The position numbers and the translations under genes were made by a program. A stretch of 64,000 bases of DNA, taken from positions 2,108,001 through 2,172,000 of the forward strand of contig HG738138.1 in the NCBI GenBank assembly GCA_000499405.2, read 5' to 3'. The DNA is from Onchocerca volvulus. Lineage: Eukaryota > Nematoda > Chromadorea > Rhabditida > Onchocercidae. Every line of letters starts with the position of its first letter. Position 1 is the first letter of the stretch. The notes below the pieces were generated by a model, which saw only the letters and a program-made list of their open reading frames with translations, was not told the DNA's origin and ran no database searches. This document shows, in pieces, positions 53,317 to 64,000 of this stretch.

Positions 53317-56300
53317 ATGATACTGTTATTTATTTTATTACACGTATTATTGAACAATGTGATTATCGTTAATGGTAATGATATCCACGCACGTCAACGT
53401 CGTAGTAATATTCCGTGTGGTGCTAGTTTTACGCCATGTTCACGATCAACACTTCCATTTGACGTTGCATCAAATGGCGTCAGTAAGATTTTTTAACTAT
53501 TTCTTTTTTCCCTCTTTTTTCTGAGAGAAATTTTCAAAGTTTTGGAAAATCTAAGCTAAATCAAGGAAAAAACATATAATTCTTTCTAATGGATTTGTGT
53601 TTTTTTTTTAAATGATTACCAAGAATATTATCAAAGATATCATCAATAATTTCGCAACAAAAAAGAAAGAATATAATAAGAAAATTGTTTTTAAAAATTT
53701 TTCTTATTTTTGAAAATTCTAAAAATGATTTGTACTTTAATATGAAAATATAAAAGTCAACTGATAAGTTTATATTTAAGTATTTTATATTTCCGATACA
53801 TAACAATATAAAACTTGAATTTCATCATTTTATTTACGATCACCATTAGCATAATTTACTCCTGAAAATTTCATGTAAGCCCAAAAACGATACTTCTGTA
53901 TGTCTCTCAACATGGATCAGATGAATAGTTGATAGCCTTAATAGTAAATAGATTAAATAATTAGATGAAAAAAAACATCGCAAGTTTTTTTCCCTTTTTT
54001 TTTTTCGAAGGATGGAAAAAAAATGAAATGGTAATATTTAGCCGTATTTGACGTGAAATCAAAACTTATTACAGCAAATATCCTGACGTTTCGAAAGATG
54101 CACATTAAATTACAATTATAACGATAAATTAGAAATAAGCTGTAGTCAATTTATGATAAATATCAGCTTCAGTCAATATTGAATTAAAAAGGATCAAAAA
54201 TTTCATAGAATGAACTTGCAAAACATTTAGTTTCCATTTGATGTTTTAATAATCCATCAATTGTTATAAATTACATTTATTCTTTTTATTTTATTCGAAC
54301 TTCATAAAATAATTTTTTTTTTAATTTTTACTTTCAAAAATTTGAAAATTTCTTTTACATTCAATTCAATTCAATTCCATTCATCTTTTCATGACCATTA
54401 TTTACACCTTTTATTTAATTTCCTTAAAAACCAGTACATTTCATCCACCGATTTTTCATCCAAAATTGTGTATTAAAAAAAAGATTTGGTCCCGCTATTA
54501 ATAAAATTAAGACAATTTTAATTTCAAGATATTAATTATTTCTGCAAAAAAAAAAAAAAAATACCAAAGAAGAAATGAAATATACTGATATGGAAGTGTG
54601 AAGTTATTTTTTTAATTTCAAAAATTTACAACACATAAAAAAATTTTTTCTGCAGAGAAGTTATTCTCGAATCAAGTTATTATAATGGGTTTAAGTTTAA
54701 GTCTAAAGTTGTCTACTAATTTGCAAATATTATCTGTTCATTTTAGGTAATGACGAAGTACAAACTCAACGAAATTCATTTGAAACAAAAGAAATAGAAC
54801 GTCACACTGATATCAATAAATTGATTAATCGTCAAAATATTATCAGAGCTATACAGGAAGCAAGGAATGAAATTGATAAGCTTTTCAATCAAACTGAAAT
54901 TGAAATTTTCGAACGCACAAATGGTATGATTTTAGAGAATAAAATAAAATTGTTCTTTTTTTCTAAATAAAAATTTGGAATTAACTGTTAGCCTTTTAAT
55001 TGAAATGCATCTTATTTAACCTAATGTTAAAGTATGACTAAACAAGATAATGATGAAATTATAATTATTTAAAAATGTATCGTAGCATTTTTCAGTCCTC
55101 TTATTATCTTCTTATAATCATTCCTGCCAGTTTTTCGACTTATATATTTAAAAAAAAAAAAAAAAAGAACATTATTTAGCTGGAAATATTTCCGTAAACC
55201 CAACCAATTGATTTGATTACTTTAGTTATAATTTCGAAGCAATTTTTTCATTTATATTGCAAATATTTGATCAAATGAATTATTTCCATTGTAAAAAAAA
55301 AAAGAAAAAAAAAGGAATAATTAATTCTTAAGTGAACATACTAATAATAATAAAAATGTATGATTCAAAAGTTTATCATAAATTTTTCAAATTTAAGAAA
55401 GGAAGAAATAAGTAAAAGGAAGATATGAGTAAAAAAAAGAGGTGAAGGAATGAATGAGAGAACACAGAAAGAAAAGGGAAAAATAGAATTGGACTAAGCA
55501 AAATAATTCATATTAAATTGAAATATTTCACAAATTGCTCACAAATTACATTCAAATTTAAATATTTAAGTATCAGCGAAAAAATTTGATAAAAACAGCT
55601 TGCTTTAGTTTATATTATAAATCAGTATAAAAAGTTTATTTGCAAGTTTCACTTGTCGAATTCATTTAGATATTCGATATTTAATAATATTTAGATGCAT
55701 ATGATAACTGATAAAAATTATTTGATTTCAAATTGTAGTACAAAATGGACAACTCTCAGAAATAACATGGAATGCGATAAATAAAATTGAACCTTATTCC
55801 AAAAAACTTTCGTATTCATCACAAGTTTCCATTGCCGCAACTGAAAAATTTTATGAGTAAGTTTTATTTAATTTTCAAATTTTAAACATAATATATACTT
55901 TTTATGAATTTTGTTTTTTATTTGAAATATTTGCAACTGAAATAATTATCTCTGATGGAACAAATTTCTTTATTTTATAATATTTTCCTTTTAAATGGGC
56001 AACATTTTTATTAAACTTGCAATAATTTTAGTTCTGGTCTTACATCTGAACAAATTTATCACGGATTACCATTGATGGATCTTCGTAACACAATAATGAC
56101 TAATATTTGTCCTGTGAATTTGGTGACAGAATGTCCATCGACTAAATATCGAACTTATTCTGGACATTGCAATAATGTTAACAATCCATTATGGGGTGCT
56201 TCATCTGAACCAATGCAACGTTTCCTGAAGCCAATTTATGCTGATAGTAAGTTAAATTTTATAGCTAAAAGCATCTATCAAATAGCTTCTGAATTTCGTT

Positions 56301-59300
56301 TCAATAATAATATCATTAATCGAAATATTGAATTCATTTAATATTGTTAAATACAATTTTTTCATTGTCATTTTATAATTTATGCAATATTTTAATAAAA
56401 TTACATTTATTACGCAAATTATAGATTTGGGGAATTTAAACCATTTGAACAAAACTATACAATAAAATCTTGAAAAATTTTTTCAAATTTTATAGCTAAT
56501 TTATTACAGAAATTTCGAAACCTCGTGTTTCAATTAACGGCTTATCACTTCCAAGTGCTCGCAAAATATCGCATAATCTTATCACCGAGCCAATTGATCG
56601 ACATACCCTATGTTCAATGATGATTGCTGAATGGGCAATGTTTATTTATGAAGATATTGCTCATGCTGGTATAACTACTCTTTATAAAGGTATTATTCTG
56701 AATGCTAAAAAAGAAATAATAAAATGGAAAATTTTCTAAATGAGAAAATGAAAAAAGCGACAAATATAGTACCAATACAATTGCAAATATTGTTAAGCTT
56801 ATACATTAAATTTTATGTGATAATTTCTTATTATCTAAATATGCATATGTCTATTACAGTAGCCAATAGCATTTGTTAAATCTTGACTTGTTTTTCCCTT
56901 TTTTTTTTCTTTTACTTTCAAATTTTTGCATAAGATTTTAGAACAACAATAAAAAATAAATAAATTTTTCGGAAAAAAAAAACTTCTACATATTCATTGA
57001 ATATAAATATTTTGACCACAATTTTTTTTACAAAATTATAAAAAAATACTTTGTTTTCGGAAAAGCAAGCATTTTTTTTTTTTTTTTTTTTGATAAAATT
57101 TCAGGTAATCAATCAAAACCATTATTGTGCTGCAACCAAAAGTACATTCATCCAGAATGCTATTCAATTGAAGTAGATGAAGATGATACGACTTATTCAA
57201 GTAACATTTACAGATGATTCAAAAAAATATTCTTAAATGATTACTTTTATAATAACAACTTCATCTTTTGTATATTGTTGGAAAAGTTCTTTTTTTTTTT
57301 TTTTTTTCCAACTATAATAGAGACAAACTTTGGTGAGAATAGTTTTATTGATTGACGGAGAATTGATTCTTCGTCTATGTTTATAATAGAATAAAATCAG
57401 ATAATATCACGATCGCAGTTGATTGCTTTGGTGCAGTAGACATAGATTGGGTGTAGATGAGTTGGACTGAATTGGAGGGTATTGATTGGCGGTCGGGTGA
57501 GTTGAGTAAGTGTTGAATTGATTGACTGAGTAGCCACTGAGTAACCACTGCGCACAAGCTTTATTCCTTACAGCATTCCAGATAAGTAACATGATTTATA
57601 ACATTTTAGACACTGTACACAAGTTTTAGCCAATCGGGAGATGAGAGAACAAAGGTTTTTGTACCAGACTAAGGGATAAATGATTCATTTGACTGAAAAA
57701 TATTGCAAAATTTCATTTTATCAATACTAGCGGTACCCGGCCACGCTCCGCATGGCCACTCCAGCAGGTCTATATATATACATATAACAAAAATGTAAAT
57801 GTTTTTTTGTTCAAAATCTTAAATCTCCGAAATTTCTCAAACAGCGCCTTATCTATATTAGTTCAAAATCTAAGATCTCCGAAAGTTCTTACTAATTGAT
57901 TTGAAATTTTGATACAATGTTGTATTCGAATACATGCATGTTCTTATATACTTTTTATATACACACGTTGCTGTAGCTCAGTGTGGTCAATTGGTAAAGA
58001 GAGAACAGGGAAAGGCCACCTCTCTAATATGTTTAATTTCAGAATGCTTAGGTATACAATATTTTTTGTTGTCCCATTTACTATGTAGATATAGAGATTG
58101 TCTGGTGTGCCGACTCTAGAACACGCAACATATAATTGTCCATGTAAGCAATCACTTACCTAAATCTAAATCGCACAGTTCTACAAATTGGCCCTGAGTT
58201 TTGCTGATAGTGATTGCAAACGTCAATCGAATTGGAATTGCAATCTCTTAAATTAAACTGGCGTATCTGATGAAATCATAGGAATGCGAGAAATGGGGAC
58301 ATCTTCACCTTTGAAAGGTCCAGTCAAGATTGTTGCTTCTACAGCGTTGCTTATCAATTTTCTTTACTGCAAGCTGCGTGCCGTTGCAAAGTTTCGGTAG
58401 TTGATATTTCGCAACATGATAATTGTCACTCGATTTTCAAGAGCAGTACGTGCGATGGTATCCCTGGCAGATCTAGTGAATTCAGATATTCTGTTCGATA
58501 ATCAATCGCTTCGTCTGCTTCCAGAATACTTGCCAAGTGGACAAGCAGCGATTATAGACTACAAACTTGATTTATCGCTTTCCAACAAGGAAATTATGTC
58601 AGGGTTTTTACCACAATTAATTTTACAAAACTTAGCAGTGGAATACGCAATCAAAGGAGAAGTTTCAAAGCTTGCTTATTGGAAGTTTGATCGTGGTAAA
58701 ATAAAAGTTATTACTTTGAAGGATTATAGACTAAAAATGCAAGAATTTCAAGAAACAGTGTCGACAGACTTTTATATGACTTCCTCGCTTTTAATGTTAG
58801 ACTAAATAATAATGTTAAGTTCGTAGATGTCTTTGTTCTTGACCGCATGAATAGTTCGTTTACTCAGCCAGTCATGATTTTTATTATTGGTTTGAATATT
58901 GGGAAATACTTTTTCAACCATAATCTCAACATCTTTCCTTCCAATTTCCAACAGCTGATGAGATTATCTCAGACTGATTGATCGTTTTGCAGCTCGACAC
59001 GCATGTTTGTAGTCAATTTTAACATCTTAATGTGTCGTCACAAAGCAGAGTATTTCAGGCAAGCATTTATTTCGTCCACTGGTGTCGATCGAGGAATTAC
59101 AAGTAATGTTTGTCTGAAATCTCCTGCAAACAATGTTAATGCGTTCCTAAATGGTCTGATGCTTCCACACAAATCTTACAATGATCGATCAAGAACTTCG
59201 AGCGATTTTTTATGCGTCATTGTACATTTATCCCAGACAATAAGTTTTCATTTCTGCAATACTTTTCCCAAGCTGGATGCTCTGGAAATGTTGCATGTGG

Positions 59301-62300
59301 AAGCTTCAATGAATTGCATATTCAGTGGCAACTTCAGAGTGAAATGAGCAGTTCTTCCACTTGGTAGCAATATAGCAGCTATTCCGGATGACGCAAGAGT
59401 TAAGGCTATATTATTTTGGGATTGAATTGCTGCCAGAATCAATAATAGGAACATTTTATCAGTCTCTTCTGGCGCAGAAAAAAAAAAGATTTCTCTAAAC
59501 CTGTTATCGACAATTTGCATTATTTGATTTAAATGTCTTTTTGTTCAAGCGTTAGCTAAGGAATACTTGATTGCACATATGGCAAAAGAACATCCACGTT
59601 TTAATTTTGTTCACGACGCAATTCTACATCGAACTAAGCAGCAGACCGACTCGGTGATTTGTTCGTCTTTCTAAGCCAGCTTCATTGCTACTTATGTATC
59701 TTCCGGCCTGATACTGTCGATTTTATCGATATATAATACTGCATTCCTATCACTTTTTCTGATTGCACGTCAAAACCTGCCATGTTGGTGCCTTTATTCA
59801 CGTACTTACAAATGTATTTGATCTATTAGAGGAGTTACAGTATTTCATGTCTATTTGCGCTTTGTGTGTTTTTAATAGCAAAGACGAATGTGGAACAACA
59901 CATCGATTATCTACTTCGATATCATCATTCCAAATTTGGATGGTTGCTAGTTTACCGCCATTTTTTACTGATCTTCTTCTGTATAAAGGATATCCATCTC
60001 TGTTGAATACTAATGTTTGAGGATATCGCCTAGAGCATTTTCCGTCTATCATGCATGGTGAATTTGGATTCAGTTTATCGTAAGATCCATATATCATATT
60101 TTTCGTCACAACTTCGTGTAAATCCAAATCGATATCGGAATCGAGTATTTCAGCACATATCACATCGTCGATTTCGTTTGAACCTATCACAGCTGGAAGA
60201 GGTGGAAAAAAAAAAGTAGATATGTCTTAAAAAAAAAAAAGAAGCGCCGATTCGAATGCAAAGTTGTATCAAAATTTGAAAGCAAGAGTCGCAAGGTTAC
60301 GTGCCAAATAACAGCAACGGTGATTTACATTTTTATTATATGGATTATTTGGCTATTTGTCAAATTTTTAGATGATCCTATAGTTTAATTTCCTTTTAAT
60401 TTTTTTTTTCATTCTTTGAAATTTCCAAATATTTTGAATCAATTGTTATAGCATTAACACAATGCTTACCATATGTACGTACGGCAACTTCACCTCGAGA
60501 GAACTGTTCACTCGGTCCTCGGGAACAAGTTAATCAAGCGACATCTTTCCTTGATGCTAGTCATATATATGGTAGTAATGTGGAACATGCTAATAAACTT
60601 CGTGCTTATCGAGATGGTTTGTCTTAATTAAATTGCATAACATTTCAATTTATATTTTAAACGATATTTTTCATTGAAATATGTCATTGTAAAATTTCAA
60701 AAGTATAAAACAAAAATTTAAATAAATTAATGTTAGGAGACATTAAAGAAATCTTCTAAATATTTAATTACACAAATACTTAATTGAATATAGGCACAAT
60801 TTGTGAGAGAAATTGAAATAGCAACAGAAGGAAAATAAATTTATATAATTCTTTTTAAAATTAAACAATACTTACAGGTCTTTTATTAACACAGAAAAGT
60901 TCACGCCAAAATATCTTATTGCCAACTACAAATGATGGTACCTGTTGGAATAATCGAAACCCACAACGATGTTTCTTGGCTGGTGGTGAATTTACAAATT
61001 TATTTTCAACACATACTGCATTACATACGATATGGTTACGTCAGCATAATAATATTGCTAAACAATTGAAAGTTAGCCCCAATTTATTAATTAAAAAGTT
61101 GGAGGAAAAGAAAGAAATATATGAAATAATTTTGATTCAACAAAAAAAAAAAGAATGATACTGATTTGAAAATTAATCAGTTAGAATATTCTCATTTAAT
61201 TATTATTTTATTTCAAATTTCAATTCTTAATATTATTTCAAAATTTTCAATACAAATTAGAAATATCCTTCATTGCTTCTTTTGTTTTCTTATTCATAAA
61301 TTTTAGGCTATAAATGCTGATTGGGATGATGAGAAATTATTTCAAGAATCTCGTCGAATTGTTATTGCACAAATTCAACATATTACTTATAATGAATTTT
61401 TACCAATTATTGTTGGGAAAAATAATTTAAGACAATATGGTATTAAACTACGGCATAGTGATTATGATAGTGATTATGATTTGGTAAAACTAAAATTGAA
61501 AATCTTTAAAAACTTTTCAAATTTTATACTTCATTAATTAATTTTAAACCATCACATGACATAAATTTTTTAGTCTAAATAATGTTTAATAATAAGTTAG
61601 TTATTGATTAGTCGTGTCATAGAAAACAGATGGATAATGTTTAATAATAAGTTATTGATTAATTGTATCATAGAAAATAAATGGATAATGTTTAATAACA
61701 AGTTACTGATTAATTAATTTTAGAAAACAGATGCTACAGCATTAAATGAATATGCATCTGCGATTGGATTATTTTTCTATTCGCTATTTTCTGATCATAT
61801 ATTTCTCCACGAAGATGAGGAAGGAAATCGTAAAACTAAGAAATCCTGGAGTGCTATCATTAATAATCCAGAATTACTTTATAACGGTAAAATTGATGCC
61901 ATTTTAAGGTGGGTGTATTATTTATTCACTTTATATTGATGACGATTGAACTAAATGATAGACTTCCAAGTTTTAAGTTAGTCAAAATTAAAGATTTGAT
62001 TAATTGAATTCAATTTTTGCTATTAATAAAATTAAAAATTGCAAGGCTGAACAATCTTTTATCATCTAAATAAGCTCACTTATTGCGGACAAATACAATT
62101 GCTGATGCGTCATTCCGTAATCATACTTTTCTAATCAATAAATTATTTATTTATTTATTTTTCATCACTCAAAAACTTCAACATAGATTAATTTGCGCAT
62201 ATTTTGCTCTATTAATTCCAATAAAATTTGCTAATTTTACAGGTATTTATTACGTGAAACAATCAGTAAACCTGGATTGCATATGAATAATTATTTCAAA

Positions 62301-64000
62301 AATGAATTTCTTCGTGGTAAAGGCAATTATGGACTTGATTTAGCAGCAATGATCATACAAATGGGTCGAGATCATGGAGTCCCGGGATATACTGCTTTTC
62401 GAAGTGCTTGTGGTCTTCGACAACCAGCTAACTTCAGCGATTTGGCTGATATTGTAATTCTTTTGGGACTATTCATTATACTTAGACCGAAATTTATATT
62501 GCCATGCTTAAAATTTAGAATATTGAACTGAATTATCTGTAAATTAATTTATTTTTATATTTCAAAAATTATTAGATGTCCAATAGCCAAAAAAAAAGGC
62601 CAATGATATCGAGCAAATTTTACATTTGTCGATTAATTATTCTAATTATAGATATTAGAATCACTTGATTTGGATGAATTGGCCAAATTATACGATCACA
62701 TCGATGATGTTGATTTATTTGTACTTGGTATGGCTGAGAAACCAGAAGTTGGCGCATTAGTTGGACCAACATTTGCATGCATCATCGGTAAACAATTTCA
62801 GAAGGTTCTATATTTAATTTCTTTTTTTTTTTTTTGAAATTAATAATCAAATTTGTGGATTAGTAATCGAAGTAATAAAATAATATTCATTATGTACCAA
62901 GATTAAGTCGAAAAAAACTTTAGCCCGATTTATCAAACTTTAGCCCGGTCTTTTTTTTTTTCAAGAAAATAAAAATAAAATCATTTTAATTTGTAATGGA
63001 CATATTTTTGATAAATAGAAAAAAAGATATGAAATTTTTCATGTTTTTTTTTTACAATTTTTAATTTTTATGATGAATGTGAATAGAAATGATTGAGAAA
63101 TAAGAATGAAAATTAACGGAAAGGACAAATTTGGGAGAAATTTTGAATTTAATTACTTTTAAATTTTCGTTAAGATCCGTCGAGGTGATCGATTTTGGTA
63201 TGAAAATTTCTTTGCACCATCAGCGTTTACATTGGAACAGTTGGGAGAAATTCGGAAAACAACATTAGCACGAATAGTCTGCGATAATTTGGAAGGCATT
63301 AACGAAATTCAACCAAATGTTTTCACACTTGCTGATATTTATGGGTAATAACATAATTATTAATTAACATAAATATTTTTTTTCTTTTCTTTTAAATCAA
63401 ATTTGAATTTAATGAATTATCACAAAGCTTCATTGTGCTTAAATTTGAATGCAATTATCAGAAATAAAAGTCAGAAACGAAAAAAAATGATAGAATGGTT
63501 GGATGGAAGTATTCATAAAAGAATATTTGAAAAAAAAAAGGGTTTTACAGCATATTATTCTGAATTTGGATAAGTATTTCTGGATTTAATTAAAATTTTA
63601 TTCAAACAATTCTTTATGATGACGATTTTACAATACAGAAATTGTCCCATGCATTGCAATTCAACGATAATCGATACGATCGATTTAACACAATGGATTG
63701 ATCAAGAACCTAGGCTCAAGTTACCCATAACAAAGGCTACATTAGAAAAAGCAGTACGATTGGGTGCTGAACATGCGAAACGTTTGAATGAAGCAGAAGC
63801 AGATCGAATTAGAAGACAAGGTAAATGATAATAAAATATGTTTAATCCACTTTTTTTTTTTTTTTTGGCTTTAAAAAATTCCAAAAATTGACTTTTCAAA
63901 ATTTGTTCTTATTCAAAAATATTCTTTGAAACTTGAATGATATTGAACTATTATTTTATTTATTATTTGAATGCATCTTGATACATATATATTATTAGGA
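53317..64000 (+). CDS. Secreted animal haem-peroxidase-like protein lacking haem-site residues (3' end beyond window)
   Basis: Fourteen exons, about 796 codons, in continuous frame: 53317-53482, 54747-54923, 55739-55856, 56032-56246, 56510-56689, 57105-57200, 60452-60616, 60878-61071, 61307-61483, 61724-61908, 62243-62453, 62652-62804, 63175-63344, 63639-63820; another acceptor lies at 63997-63998. A signal peptide ([20 protein letters not shown]) precedes a peroxidase fold with [58 protein letters not shown] and GPTFACIIG. Nematode relatives work in cuticle crosslinking and extracellular matrix. Here the usual WGQFLDHD reads WAMFIYED (267-274), the RxxE after CFLAG reads FTNL (411-414), and the proximal GH(S/T) reads FYS with Tyr515. 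The calcium loop TSFLDAS is kept. It is probably not a classical peroxidase. Intron 6 carries a Helitron relic; continuity across it is exact. Confidence 0.9.
57320..57726. other. Compositionally distinct sequence left of the Helitron
   Basis: This 400-bp part of peroxidase intron 6 has noticeably more G (GAGTTG, GGTCGGGTG, GAGTAGCCACTGAG) than surrounding introns. Part of it is open on the minus strand (57592-57407), without recognisable similarity. It may be a fragment of a second mobile element. I cannot name it. Confidence 0.35.
57739..57757 (-). repeat. Helitron 3'-terminal hairpin
   Basis: The minus strand reads GGCCATGC-GGA-GCGTGGCC: an 8-bp stem with one G-T wobble and a 3-base loop, lying 8 bases before CTAG at 57730-57727. 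Position and form match Helitron ends. Confidence 0.85.
58060..60190 (-). pseudogene. Helitron Rep-helicase pseudogene
   Basis: Open fragments on the minus strand, in the order of the intact family protein: [32 protein letters not shown] and [10 protein letters not shown] (60190-59800); [20 protein letters not shown] and LPLNMQF of the ATPase domain (59520-59250); [15 protein letters not shown] and [11 protein letters not shown] (58960-58820); [20 protein letters not shown] (near 58330) and [13 protein letters not shown] (near 58120). Frameshifts and stops separate the pieces. The segment between 59800 and 59520 is much shorter than in the family, implying internal loss. Walker A is not intact. 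Plus-strand open frames over it are shadows. Confidence 0.8.
61579..61734 (+). repeat. Three tandem 52-bp units spanning a splice acceptor
   Basis: Units 61579-61632, 61633-61683 and 61684-61734 share AATAATGTTTAATAATAAGT and a TTGATTA block, and end in (T/A)TAGAAAA followed by CAGATG or TAAATG. The third unit ends across the true 3' splice site at 61723 and the first codons of peroxidase exon 10, so the two upstream units carry decoy acceptors. Confidence 0.75.

Larger units (their letters stand above)
57727..60230 (-). mobile_element. Decayed Helitron inserted antisense in peroxidase intron 6
   Basis: On the minus strand the element ends at 57727 with CTAG followed by a T. An 11-nt spacer is preceded by a hairpin (57739-57757), the classic Helitron 3' terminus. 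Internal sequence matches the Rep-helicase protein in order: a segment normally just after the Rep motifs, then the PIF1-like helicase N- and C-terminal blocks, with frameshifts and stops. The 5' end (TC) and the Rep HUH motif were not found, so the copy appears 5'-truncated near 60200-60230. Rolling-circle transposition is a family property; this copy cannot be autonomous. Confidence 0.8.

Noticed and set aside
58401..58805. Plus-strand open frame of 134 codons in peroxidase intron 6
   Set aside because: The minus strand here carries Helitron helicase remnants in the expected order; the plus frame has no family resemblance.
59003..59347. Plus-strand open frame of 114 codons
   Set aside because: Antisense shadow of the Helitron helicase region.
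60470..60615. Possibility that the peroxidase is two genes split by the 3.2-kb intron
   Set aside because: Exon 57105-57200 ends in phase 1 and exon 60452-60616 resumes in the matching phase. The joined sequence follows the family order (CCN..HPEC, then [11 protein letters not shown]), so it is one gene.

Overview
The window reads as an AT-rich nematode nuclear genome, most likely a parasitic (filarial/spirurid-type) species. All genes are split into many short exons with GT-AG introns ending in TTTTAG or TTTCAG. Three genes have a polypyrimidine-AG acceptor just upstream of the ATG, as expected for spliced-leader trans-splicing. The recognisable proteins resemble nematode families. The species itself is an inference from composition and gene style; no rRNA or tRNA was seen.

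Layout. (1) 80-15464, minus: 33 exons of a giant extracellular mosaic protein of the Uninflatable type, with C-type lectin, LDLa, CUB, sushi, EGF, F5/8C, HYR and ephrin-receptor-like modules. It runs off the left edge and its 5' exons were not found. (2) 19867-21048, plus: a small Ly6/three-finger protein with a GPI-anchor signal. (3) 21328-23989, minus: an erlin (ER lipid-raft SPFH protein), tail to tail with the Ly6 gene. (4) 24351-38150, minus: intersectin in its long form (two EH, coiled coil, five SH3, DH, PH, C2), 28 exons, immediately upstream of erlin on the same strand. (5) 41031-45324, plus: the mitochondrial coenzyme Q kinase-like protein COQ8/ADCK3, 15 exons, complete. (6) 45325-53286: about 8 kb of AT-rich non-coding sequence with simple repeats and old tandem repeats. 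(7) 53317-64000, plus: a secreted animal haem-peroxidase-like protein, 14 exons, continuing past the right edge. Its 3.2-kb sixth intron holds a decayed antisense Helitron with a recognisable 3' end.

The genes do not form one pathway. Intersectin and erlin may be co-transcribed, because only about 330 bp separates the intersectin poly(A) signal from the erlin acceptor. The most striking points are four. The peroxidase-like protein has lost the distal His and Arg, both haem-ester acids and the proximal His, while keeping the fold and calcium-loop motifs. The intersectin carries the RhoGEF tail usually associated with vertebrates. The intersectin long/short switch point is marked by a stop codon inside a splice donor, followed by a perfect 15-bp hairpin. 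At least two introns need GC-AG splicing.

Exon limits were derived by hand from reading-frame continuity and splice dinucleotides. Frames are continuous across every junction listed, but no transcript evidence was available.
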